Of a stretch of DNA of 64,000 bases, positions 54,584 to 64,000 are shown piece by piece. Numbering within the stretch: position 1 is the first letter of the stretch; every line of letters starts with the position of its first letter. This stretch comes from Microthyrium microscopicum. Taxonomy: Eukaryota > Ascomycota > Dothideomycetes > Microthyriales > Microthyriaceae. Both the position numbers and the translations under genes were made by a program. Below the pieces are notes generated by a model. It ran no database searches, was not told the DNA's origin, and saw only the letters and a list, made by a program, of their open reading frames with translations. The DNA is taken from assembly GCA_010405405.1 (NCBI GenBank), contig MU004233.1, forward strand, positions 819,122 to 883,121. The letters run 5' to 3'.

Positions 54584-56413
54584 TTAGTCAACCAACCAAC
54601 TCGCCAACGCCCACATCCCAACCATCGTCCACCCAACCGCCAGTCCCAACAGTCCGATCGCACAGCCAGCACCAACTCTCTCCCCACCAGCATTAAATCC
54701 AGCCTTTAAAACCCTCGGACTCACACCCTCCAGAATCCACAGCAAAGCGCCCAATATCGCCAATATCACAACCAACCCACCCATCCCCAAGATCCTCCCA
54801 ATCGCCCAGCCCTGCACAAACTCCAGTCCAGCCACGCATTCCCCGTGACCCTTCTCCGCCTCCTGCTCCCGCAGAGCATCCAACCGCTCTCTGGCATCAA
54901 ACATACGTCTCGCCGGACTATCCGCCGGCGGCGCAGGAGCAGGCGGTTGCAAAAGAGCAGGTGTAGTTGCCAATCGATGTGCCCAATGCACCCACATATA
55001 CTGTGCTTTGCCGCGAGCAGGATGCTTATACTGCGCCATCAGTTTATCTGCGCTGAAACTATCCTGGAGCCCATGTGCTGCCACATATGAAGGCGAGCGC
55101 GATGAAGTATGTGGACAACCGCTACCCGTCGTGATCGATATGCAGTTTGGTGAGTGCGTTAGGCTGATGGTGTGCAATGTACGTGCGGATAGGAGACGCC
55201 AGGGCCCAGCGAGGGAGGCGTAGGCGGAACGTAACTTGTTGAAGAGATGAGCGTCGTCGAAGTCTAGTGTCGCGAAATGAGCTTCGCTTTGTGCCGTTTT
55301 GACTTTCGCGCCGGTTAGTGGTGTTGCTGGGACGGCAAGTGGTGTTATATCGAGACTGCCGGGGATGTGTAGTTCGCGGATGTGTGTGGTGTGTGGTGCT
55401 GATGGTCGACGGCGCAGCGTGAGTACTAGGATGGCTTCGGGGGTTGCGTCGAGGGTGCTGATATGTGACTGTCGAACGTATGATTTCCGGATAGATATTG
55501 AGTGTGGATATGGTGTTCGCACGATGGGTGCTGATGCTGTCTTTGCCCGGTCAACTTCGATGGGTGGTGGTAAGATGGAGACGCGGCGGCGTGGGTTAGC
55601 TGCGACTTCGGGCTCGGTGATGGTGTTGGCGGTGCTGGCGGAGTCGGGCACGCTGTTGCTGCGGTCGTTGTTTGTGCGGATGATGGCCTCGAGGGTCAGC
55701 GCGTGGAGATCAAGGATAGGATCCGTCTTGGCCTTGTCGACAAGCATACTATTGGCAGTGGGTGGTGGAGCGGAGACGCCTGGCAATTCGGTGGGTATAT
55801 CACTGGGTTCTAGCAGTCGAGATAGGCGCGATCCTTCGCTCTGTCGATTCCTGGTGCTGTTGGTATAGTGCTCAACAGGCACAGTCTGAAATCCTGGAAG
55901 TCCTGGTATCGGCTGCCCAGGCACAGCCATGTCTAGAGGTTGATATGACCCAGAGTTGCGAGCTGATGTTTCCGGCGAGCGCGGTGGTCGCGGCGGCGCA
56001 ATTGTCTTTGGCCCATCTGCATCATTATTACAGCGAACCACAGGAGGCGTAGGAAATGAATCGCTAGTACCATTGATCCGTTTCTGCCTGGGCTGGCCAT
56101 CCTTTTGCGCTGGACCGTAAAGACTATCGTCTTCCTCAGAGGTATCTCCATCGAAAAAGTCGATATTGCGCATCCCCGGATCGACCAGTGGTTCGTCGTC
56201 CATGGTTTCGAGGTGTATACTTCTTACTCGACTGTCAGGCGGATCAATGATAACTGGAGATAGTGCTGGAGAGCTGGATAAGCGAGCGCCGTTGTTGTCG
56301 ACTACGGGCGGTGCCTCCAAGTCCATCATATGGCACCAACGGGTGCAGGCGTGGCGAGAATTAAGGAAGGTGACGCGTAGAAATGACAATAACATATAAT
56401 TCAATGTTTTCAT
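54584..56413 (-). CDS. Hypothetical protein with C-terminal hydrophobic segments
   Basis: A single-exon frame of 609 codons from the ATG at 56413; a second start at 56329 (MMDLEAPP) would drop 28 residues and may be the real one. The N-terminal 260 residues are disordered, Pro/Ser/Asp-rich (PPRPPRSPETS, DFFDGDTSEEDDSLYGP). The middle has strand-like segments (ILVLTLRRRPS, LSARTLHTISLTHSPN) that could form a tubulin-cofactor-C-like or CRIM-like fold, which I cannot confirm; the series RELHIPGSLDIT and CISITTGSGCPHTSSRSP hint at such a fold, and QYMWVHWAHRLATTP follows. Two hydrophobic segments end the protein (GLVVILAILGALLWILEGV and AIGLLGLAVGWTMVGMWAL). This is consistent with a tail-anchored membrane protein. 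Family not recognised. Confidence 0.6.
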   Translation of the reverse strand: MKTLNYMLLSFLRVTFLNSRHACTRWCHMMDLEAPPVVDNNGARLSSSPALSPVIIDPPDSRVRSIHLETMDDEPLVDPGMRNIDFFDGDTSEEDDSLYGPAQKDGQPRQKRINGTSDSFPTPPVVRCNNDADGPKTIAPPRPPRSPETSARNSGSYQPLDMAVPGQPIPGLPGFQTVPVEHYTNSTRNRQSEGSRLSRLLEPSDIPTELPGVSAPPPTANSMLVDKAKTDPILDLHALTLEAIIRTNNDRSNSVPDSASTANTITEPEVAANPRRRVSILPPPIEVDRAKTASAPIVRTPYPHSISIRKSYVRQSHISTLDATPEAILVLTLRRRPSAPHTTHIRELHIPGSLDITPLAVPATPLTGAKVKTAQSEAHFATLDFDDAHLFNKLRSAYASLAGPWRLLSARTLHTISLTHSPNCISITTGSGCPHTSSRSPSYVAAHGLQDSFSADKLMAQYKHPARGKAQYMWVHWAHRLATTPALLQPPAPAPPADSPARRMFDARERLDALREQEAEKGHGECVAGLEFVQGWAIGRILGMGGLVVILAILGALLWILEGVSPRVLKAGFNAGGERVGAGCAIGLLGLAVGWTMVGMWALASWLVD

Positions 56414-56569
56414 TTACTACGCTATGGGGTATTATGCAATTACGGGTCCACCGTGCACTACATTCCTCAAGCTGGTAGGACTACAACGTAGAGCGATATG
56501 CTGCAAGGAGTTGCATAAAAGTTGCGTTGGAATGCTGTGCTTGTTTGCTGTTGTACACTGTGATTTTGT

Positions 56570-59147
56570 CTAGTTGTTAGAGAACTTGCCCCCACAATAG
56601 ACACAAGTATCACAGACACTAAACAAGATCTTTGCCAGTGTCGGGTTACTATCTTCAGTACTTGTCGGTCCTTGGACTGCGCCGTTCGAGACTTCATTAG
56701 TGTCCACTGTACCGGATTTTGGAAAGGAACGTGGGTTGAGATATACCCGCGTGCAAATACCGCAGCTTTTGGATGACCGAGGAGCAGTGATGCACAAGAA
56801 TGACAGAGAGCAACGAGCTTTGCTTTGGTTAGTGACCTTAAATACAACAACACCGGCTTACTTACCAAATTTGTGGCCTTTGCTGCACTGACCCATCGAC
56901 CAATCTGTGAAAGGAATTGTGCGATCGCAGAACGGGCATGATTCTTCAGTGGTGTACGACGTGGAAGGGTCCAATCCAGTAGAACGTGCTGTTTCAAATG
57001 CCTTGTACATTGAGACCAGTTTTGTGCTCATCGGGTCGAGTTCCACTGCTTTGGCCATGCAGGTGACGAACGATGAGATGGTTCGGAATATGGCCGTATT
57101 GGTAGGGTCGCGGTTTTCTTTGGGCTGGACGTATTGCATTACTAAAGTTCGAAGCTGATCAATTCTAAGGAATCGGCTTCGAAGGAGTTCCTGCAAGGTT
57201 GAAAATGCGTCGTTGATTTTGATTTGCTTGTCACTAGGCGGTTGTCAGCAAGTGCGGATTGGGAGGATATAGATCAAAATACCTTTTGAGGATTGGGAGT
57301 TCATCTTCTTTACGGCTTGGATGTTGTTTCAACATCTTGTCAATAATATCATCAACTTGATGCTCTGGATGATCAATAGACTTGAGATCGTAGAGCCACT
57401 GTCTGATATTGAACGCAACTGCCTCTGACTTGAAACCTGGATACGTTAATTTATATCAGTAAAGGGAAGTGTCTCGCATACCTGACAAGTCCGTAATGTC
57501 GAAGAGTTTGGGGAATGGCATGATCTCGGTAGATCGCTCCAACGTTGGACTTATGGCAATCGCGGCTATTATCTTACTGGGAATGACATACATAGGCGTG
57601 TCATTTGGGTAGCATATCTGAGCCACTGCTGTTAAGTTACCCATTGGTGAGATATCGAGGCCCCAGTTCTGACTTCCAGCAGCGCCGTCCAGCTCATTGT
57701 CTGCGGCAAAATCGTATTGGCGCTCCAGTGCATCATTCTGCCAAACAGCCATTTCATCTTTGTAGTCTTTAAGATCAGGTAATTTATAGATCAAGCGAGT
57801 CTCTTCTTCCACGTCGGAATGAATGGATGTGAGGATTATAGATTTGCCTGATGGGTCTGTGGTTGGAACAACACTGCCAACGTTGCTCCACTCTTCTCTA
57901 ATCCTGTGATATACTTTCGAAGCTCGTGGCTTTTCAACCAAAATTGATGTGCTGAGGATTCTGTCGTAGAGACATACGACGAAAGTAACATGTCCATTTT
58001 TTCCTAGCGTGAATCGCATTGGTCCGACTATAGCACCCATTTCTGTGACGTCAAGATCGATTTCCACATCATCAATATTTGTGATGTTATTGTTCGCCAT
58101 AGTAATCTTCCGAAAGCCAATATGACCTCGAGCTGCATAGGCTATCAACGAACATGCTTTGTTGCCTTTTGTCTGAATCCATGGTGACCAAGCCAACTAT
58201 GAGCTGTCAGTATCATTTTACCAGCGTGCATCTTCTCATCCAATGCAGGGGGAAACATCGGATGATCGGAGTACAGAATGCCCAACAGAACGAGGAAGAT
58301 CCAAGAGGGATTTGTGATAAAAACGTACCTTCTCTGCATGTGAGATGTTTGCTGAATAGTCATTTACTGACCAAGAGAGGGTCGGACGAGCGATCTGACC
58401 CTCCTTAAGGATACTGATTTGATCGTCCACTTTAACAGTGAGCTCGCCATTGGGGGTGCACGTAACACTGATGATGAGAATGGCCAATTCATCATTTGCG
58501 ACCGCGATATAATTTGGCGTGCCATAGGATATTCGCGAACCCAAAGCATGACGTGGAGCCCAAGTGAAGCATCGAATGCGCTGGAAACGCTTCATCTCAT
58601 TTGACCGAGGACTTTCCTCGTCGGAGATTTTGTCCTCTGGATACATCTCGGTGTAATATTCCATGATCGAATGATTGAGAACAAGCACCCGGCCCCAGTT
58701 TGCGCCGATCAAGGCTGGACCACGTGTCGGTGCCCATAGCGAGAGCACAAGGTTGGAAGTCAATACGGTCAGGATACATCGTTTAAATCGTCTTAAGCCG
58801 GGCGGCGACCATTTGATAGCGGTGATATGACTGGACGACAGCTCCTCGCCTGCGGAGAAAGTCTCATAGCCGGCTGGCTCTTCGACTGGGATTTCTTCAG
58901 GAACTTTGAAAACATTTGTCTTGAAAAATGTAGCTGGATGCCATAAACTGTGCGATTGGCCAGGTCCTTCTATCAGATAGAGGCGTGGAATCTACAAATA
59001 TCAGCATTGGTTGAGAATCTTAGACTTGGTGATTTTTACCAAAATCAGGACTGATTCATCTCCTCCGACTGCAATTTCGCCATCTTCCGACCAGGTCAAC
59101 GCGTCCAAGGCCGCCGGGACGATGTTTTCGTAGCAGACTGTGTCCAT
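56570..59147 (-). CDS. Transcription factor IIIC subunit (90-kDa type: WD40 N-domain and zinc finger)
   Basis: Exons (minus) 59147-59040, 58991-58329, 58196-57482, 57436-57283, 57233-56866 and 56817-56570 give 751 residues. The N-terminal WD40 (TFIIIC_delta) region shows ALDALTWSEDGEIAVGGD, SSHITAIKWSPPGLRR and LTSNLVLSLWAPTRGPALIG. The C-terminal zf-TFIIIC domain has CPFCDRTIPFTDWSMGQC, GHKFARCSLSF, CGICTR and CDTCVYCGG. The pair defines the GTF3C4/Tfc8-like subunit of TFIIIC, which recruits TFIIIB and Pol III to tRNA genes. The last acceptor (GCAAAG at 56818) was chosen because it gives HKFARCSLSFLC. All introns are 45-48 nt except one of 132 nt after exon 2. Confidence 0.9.
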
Positions 59148-59757
59148 TTTTTAAAACTGTGATGTCGATGGTGAAACTGGAGTGGTTAAGAAAAGACTGT
59201 GGATGCTAGAGTCTTGAAGGTTATTTCAAGAAGGAGATATGTGGCCCTTCAGCAGAACCCCTTCAAAAGAGGAGAATTCCATCGTTACCGTGGGTATGGT
59301 TGGACTTCACATGGCTGAAGTGTGGTTGTAACTTGCAAGTTTGGGAAGGTGCGTTGAGGAACCAGAGGTGCACCTCCAATTTGGTCCCGCAATTTCTATC
59401 CTCTCAACCACCAAAACTTGCATCGTGAAATGGTCAACTCGCATCAAATTTTGAACATTCCATCCACTCTCTTCATCAAATGCGACGGGAGAACACCATG
59501 TGAACTCGCCTCTAGTTTCTTTGGATTGGTCCTTGAATAGTAGTTCATTCTTTTTGTCAAGTTGCCAACAGCAACGACTTTTTAAAATCTATAAGCTTTT
59601 ACAATGGTATAAGTTTCAGCCTCCGCGGCCAAGGAACATAATCCCGTTCCCAGCAACAAAACAATAAAAAATATATACAATTGATGCCCGCGCTATATCG
59701 AGCCAACGTGAGCGAAAAAAAAAACAGAAAGTCTATCTTACAACCAAAAAAGCTTTT
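59148..59757. other. Intergenic, desaturase 3' end to TFIIIC promoter
   Basis: 610 bp between two leftward-reading genes, A/T-rich towards the desaturase end. No gene, repeat or RNA was recognised. Confidence 0.45.
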
Positions 59758-61466
59758 CTATCGCAGTGTAGGTGGCTCAGCAAATAAGTTGATACGCTTG
59801 ATATGGGCGCCAATCATGCCCCAAATGCTGTCCTTGAGGTTATATCGTACGCCATGCTTCTTGCACGCGTCCTTGACGATCGGTGCGATTGCTGGGTAGT
59901 GCCATTGGCAGACGTAGGGGAAGAGGTGGTGTACGGCTTGGTAGTTGAGACTGCCGCATAGGAAGGTTGTCATGGCGTCGTCGTGGGCAAAGTCGAGGGA
60001 GGCTTCGACTTGGAGTTTGGCCCAGTCGGCTGTGATGAGGCCGTCTTCGTTGGGTTTGGGCCAGGCGACTTCATCGTTGACGTGGGAGGCTTGGAAGATG
60101 AGGGTTAGGTAGAGGGACCAAGTGAGATCGCTGATGGTGTGGAGAAGGATGAGGCGGATGATGGAGATTTTGAAGACGAAAAGCGGTAGGATGAAGTGGT
60201 GGGCGACGTAGACGGACTGCAGCAATGTTAGTATAAGATTGAGGGCATGGCATAAGCGCGGGTTTGTTTACCATGGTGGTCGCTCCCCAAGCCATTTCGG
60301 TCCAGGTTGGTGGGTTGATGGGGATGTTTTTGTGCGCTCGGTAGTAAAAGACATCCATCCATTCGAAGCACTTGCGTGATAGCACTAGCTGGCTGTATAG
60401 TGGGAGCCAGTAGTACTTTTGGAGACCATAAAAGTCCCACCATGGCTGATCTTCGTGGACTCGCATGATACCCGGGTCAGCGGACAAGATATCTGGGTCG
60501 ATACCAACAACATTGGTGAATGGGTGATGACCAAAACCTAAAATGATTAGCCAGAAGCTTAATAAACTTCCAACAAAACATACCATGCTGATAGATCCAG
60601 ACTGTCGTTGACAAACCAGTCAAGCACTCGTAAATTCTCCGTAAAATTGACCAATTTGTCGGATTCCGTGAAAAGGCCCCATGACAACCATCATGCAAAT
60701 GATAGAACCCCATCATGGCACAACACCAACCCATAACAAGCGCCGAAAACCAGGGAAGTAGAAAGTTGATTTGCGAAGCCCTCTCGGAGAACATTCCGAG
60801 GAAACTTGCGGCGAATACGAGGCCGAGAAAAGTGTAGATGATAACCATACCAGGTGCGTGCCGAGGATCAATACCCTTGTTTTTGAAATACTGTAGGACG
60901 CGCTGCAATTGCATTAGATCTCGAAACTTGATAGGCTAAAATTGCCGGCGGGCGCGTACCTGTTCAACTTCGATTGAAAATTGGCTCCGCTCTGCAAATT
61001 GCGGCATATTGGATTTTTTCAAGTTTCCAATCACATATTTGCTGTAAAGTTGTTAGCCGTGATTTGGCTCAGAAGAGGGCACACGACATACTTTAAAACC
61101 TTGGTATTCTTGTCGGTATGCATTGATTCGTACATGGCTGTGGCATCACGACCAGCAGCAAGAAGCAGCATTTCCTGTCCACCTGGATGTTTGTCGAGCA
61201 GATTTGTCAGATCGTAGACCTGTACCAGATTAGACCCAAGCTGAACAGAAATATGATTGAGAAGCAGGCACCTTTCCGCGAATGGCAACCCATGGTTTTC
61301 TCTCGGTGTTTGCAGCTTCAACCTCCTCGATCGTTATCGTTCTTATCGATTTCTGTGAAGATTTGGTTGTTGTGGATTTGACTGCGACATTGCTGCTCTT
61401 CTTGGTAATCTGGAGATGTCCATCTCCTTCACTGACTACTTGTATAAGGGTTGAGGCGCGATGCAT
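59758..61466 (-). CDS. Cytochrome b5-fused front-end fatty acid/sphingolipid desaturase
   Basis: Exons (minus) 61466-61272, 61219-61092, 61041-60960, 60902-60584, 60537-60272 and 60216-59758 give 482 residues. The N-terminal cytochrome b5 domain has the heme motif LLDKHPGGQEMLLLAAGRDA. The desaturase domain has three His boxes: HDGCH (in FYHLHDGCHGAF), QHGFGHHPFTN and QAVHHLFPYVC. The third box begins with Gln, the mark of front-end desaturases. Hydrophobic segments around VIIYTFLGLVFAAS and NFLLPWFSALVMGWCCAMM support an ER membrane enzyme. Fungal relatives include delta-8 sphingolipid and delta-5/6 acyl desaturases; the QHxxGHH box is closer to the acyl type. The first 45 residues before the b5 domain look disordered. 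Confidence 0.9.
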
Positions 61467-64000
61467 GGCGGTGAGATGGCAGGTCGTCGAGACTAGCGAA
61501 CGGTCGAAAATTGTCCGAGGGTAAACGTTGGAGGTGAAGGACAGGCAGAAGTAAAGAACGTGCGAGCGAAGGTGTTGCTTTCATATATGTACCTAGGGAG
61601 CAACTGATTGTGCACTTAGCGGATGCAGGCTACCTCTCTATTGTGGAAGGCTAGAGCTTTGCTTGGCTGTAGGTACAGTGACTTACTTTGACATGTGGAA
61701 TAAAGAGGAAAGGTAGAGGGGTGATATAAATGAAAGTGTTCCCCTTTTAGCTTGGTAATAGGGGTCTATGGTACTAGCTAGCAGCTTAATGAACCAGTGT
61801 GTACAGTGGGAGTGGCCTATTGTTGAGGTGTTTGGAATAAAGGAGAGACTTTGGGAAAGGGTTCAGATTCAATTGCAGAAATAATTTGTAGCCACTGATC
61901 GATAAGCAAAGACCCTTCGCGCCACATATGTTGTTTTTGTGGACCTGAAGGAAGGCCTAGAGTTTGAGTTGGGGGTCTGTGGTGAAACTCGAGAGGCTAT
62001 TCTGTACTAGGCTCAAAGGAGTCGGGGAATTTCTCGAATTTCATCAATTCCTGGTAAATCATTGAAGACTTGTCTGTGCAAATATACCTGGCAGCTTTCT
62101 ATGTGTACAATGATTAGGTCAGAGGCAAACCGTTAGACCCTTTTTAAAAGTGTAACAAACCAGATGGATGAGTGGTATAGATTGCTTCTTTATTCTATGG
62201 AAAGCTTCAAGGATAGCCCCTTTCACTGTCCAATCCTTGAGCAGGGATATCACACGCGTCCGGAATTCAGATAATCGGAGCATGCATTTTGCTAGTCAAA
62301 ATGCATAATTCCCTCTGTATTGACAATGAAATAAGTATGAATCTACAAGCTGGGACGTCAAAACTGCTACAACGCGCAATCATGAACAAGCTTTCCCAAC
62401 AAAGCTTTCCCAATAACCCCACATCATATGCCAATACTCGGTATACAATGCTGTAGTCTGAGGGTATACAGAAAGCCAAGATACATATTGCTTCCGTGCT
62501 AAACCCCAGCAGTAGACAGGGTCTATATAGCTGATCTAGGTGTCTCTAGACTAATTGTAATCTACAACCCGATTCTTGGTATTATAGAGTATCGAGAGAA
62601 GAGTATGCCGCTCAGCTGGTCACGGAATAATAGATCCTACCAAAGGACTAAAATTGGAAGAATATAAGAAAGTGTTCGTGATGATTACAGTAAACAGATT
62701 CGCGGGCTGACCGTTGCAACGGATGTGTAAAGCACAACTCCGCCTTGCAGTCCGCACGGGGACATATACGGCCATATCATGAGTTTAACAATCGTACTCT
62801 ATAGCTTAGCCGGAACCCTATTCCATATAAATCTGGGGTGATATAGGCTGCGTGCACGAATCGCCTTGCAAATAGCTCGGGTAATAAAATAAACACTAAG
62901 CACGAAATAGGGCCTCGAACATATCTTCAACCTATAAGAAGGTTTGAAATAGATGCTTCTAGTACTACTTACCCTGCTCTGAAGCGATGGTTGTCTGGGA
63001 GTAGGTAGATTATAGGTTTGATTCGTCGCTTCAAGGTTCAAGCACAGCTTGTATCGGTACGCGGGCTCGCATGCCATCTAGCTTTCAAGTTATTTGGGTA
63101 GCGAAGGCCTGGCTACGGTGTCGGTTTGTGTCCGAGTTGCGACTTGCACGAGCATTATAGACTAGCTCATGTATATGAAGGTTCGATTCCGTGGTAAAAT
63201 TTGGCGGCCAAAGTCAGCGAAAATCCGATGCGTTGCGATTCCTTTAGTTACCACTTTGTCAGTTCGTACTGACCAACATCTCCACATCTCGAACAGCGGC
63301 ACCGTTTGGGATCGAGAGTGTAGGATCACATACCTTGTTCTAGAAACGGACCGTCTGAGAAAAGGCTCCATCGCGATATGTTAGAGGACTGATGCCAGCA
63401 ACAGTGCTATATCTGAGTTGCCAATACCATGGTTTCCAACCGTCAACGCGGGACATGTGAGTGCATATCGGGCCAGAGCATAGAAAGGTCACAGCTGCAG
63501 CGTGATATCATGGGTAGCTCCACAGGATGAAGTAGATAGAATAAGATACCTGACGATAATGGGTTGTCAGACAGGAAAAGCTGCTGCTGGGAAGATCTGG
63601 AGCAGAAAGACCCTGAGAAAAGGTTAAATTAGGAGCAACGTGGACGCTAGCAGGGACACCCTTGTACCAGATGCATGCCAAGATACACCAACTCAACCTC
63701 ATTTTATTACAACAGAGCTTGAAAATTTATTCTCTCCAACATTACTCTTCTCTGCCAAACCAACCCGAGTACTCTAACCCCAAGAATCGCCTGCTATCCT
63801 TCATTGACAGCCCATAGCGCTGCCCAAGTAACGAAACGCTGACCTTCCCTTGCCTTTCCGCCGGACCGCTCCGTGAGCACCATCTTTCCCATTAGCACAA
63901 TTGTTCGACAGCATAATTTTTTCTTCCCGTTCAACCCAGACGTGCAATCTGTACACTGTCGCTTTGCGTTCTTGAAAAAACACCCGGTTGTAAAAACACC
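61467..64000. other. 2.5-kb gene-poor right end
   Basis: Contains the desaturase promoter (first 500 bp or so), then AT-rich, low-information sequence with only short frames. The part around 62440-63080, rich in TATA, CTATA and TAG, could be old repeat sequence changed by RIP-type C-to-T mutation, but I could not identify terminal repeats or a coding relic. Confidence 0.4.

Noticed and set aside
63175-63200. GGTTCGATTCC, a T-loop-like sequence
   Set aside because: The flanking bases do not pair into a T-stem and no D-arm or anticodon arm precedes it.

Overview
This window is nuclear DNA of a filamentous ascomycete (Pezizomycotina). The coding genes carry many short spliceosomal introns of about 44-60 nt, with GT donors (often GTAAGT), CTAAC- or CTGAC-type branch sites and AG acceptors. 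Genes lie on both strands without operons. The gene set is fungal: an imidazole glycerol phosphate synthase fused as HisHF, an RTG2-type protein, UBP14, SOF1, a TFIIIC subunit, THO7, and a fungal STAND-type N-terminal domain. I cannot fix the class; Leotiomycetes is a guess. Exon boundaries were deduced by hand from splice signals, frame continuity and remembered family motifs; nothing was aligned or searched.

Layout. 0-6.4 kb: 3' part of a copper-radical (glyoxal) oxidase, a nucleolar FKBP prolyl isomerase, a Yippee-domain protein and a VOC/GLOD5-like protein. 8.4-11.4 kb: a secreted FAD-linked oxidase with a Met/His-rich tail. 11.9-25.6 kb, the densest part: HIS7, a pseudouridine-5'-phosphate glycosidase/pfkB kinase fusion, a RidA protein, SOF1, UBP14, tubulin cofactor A, THO7, a palindromic MITE-like element and a four-pass MARVEL-type membrane protein. 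26.9-34.2 kb: three surface or secretory proteins in a row on the + strand, namely a von Willebrand A membrane protein, a GPI-type PLC-like phosphodiesterase and an M13 metallopeptidase. 34.3-39.8 kb: mitochondrial GatB, a secreted CAP/PR-1 protein and RTG2. 42.3-46.3 kb: a SET-domain protein, a small orphan gene and an SDR-like protein with a changed active site. 50.1-61.5 kb: an SR/RRM/RGG RNA-binding protein with an 8-nt exon, an orphan STAND N-terminal domain, an unknown protein with a hydrophobic C-terminus, the 90-kDa-type TFIIIC subunit, and a cytochrome b5-fused front-end desaturase.

Most genes are independent housekeeping functions (histidine and pseudouridine metabolism, ribosome biogenesis, Pol III transcription, mRNP export, ubiquitin recycling, mitochondrial translation, retrograde signalling). 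Several are closely paired: UBP14 and RBL2 share a 312-bp divergent promoter, RBL2 and THO7 end only 46 bp apart, and HIS7 and the glycosidase/kinase gene end 116 bp apart. Gene-poor stretches are at 39.8-42.3, 46.3-50.1 and 61.5-64 kb. I found no rRNA, no convincing tRNA, no CRISPR array and no intact transposase.
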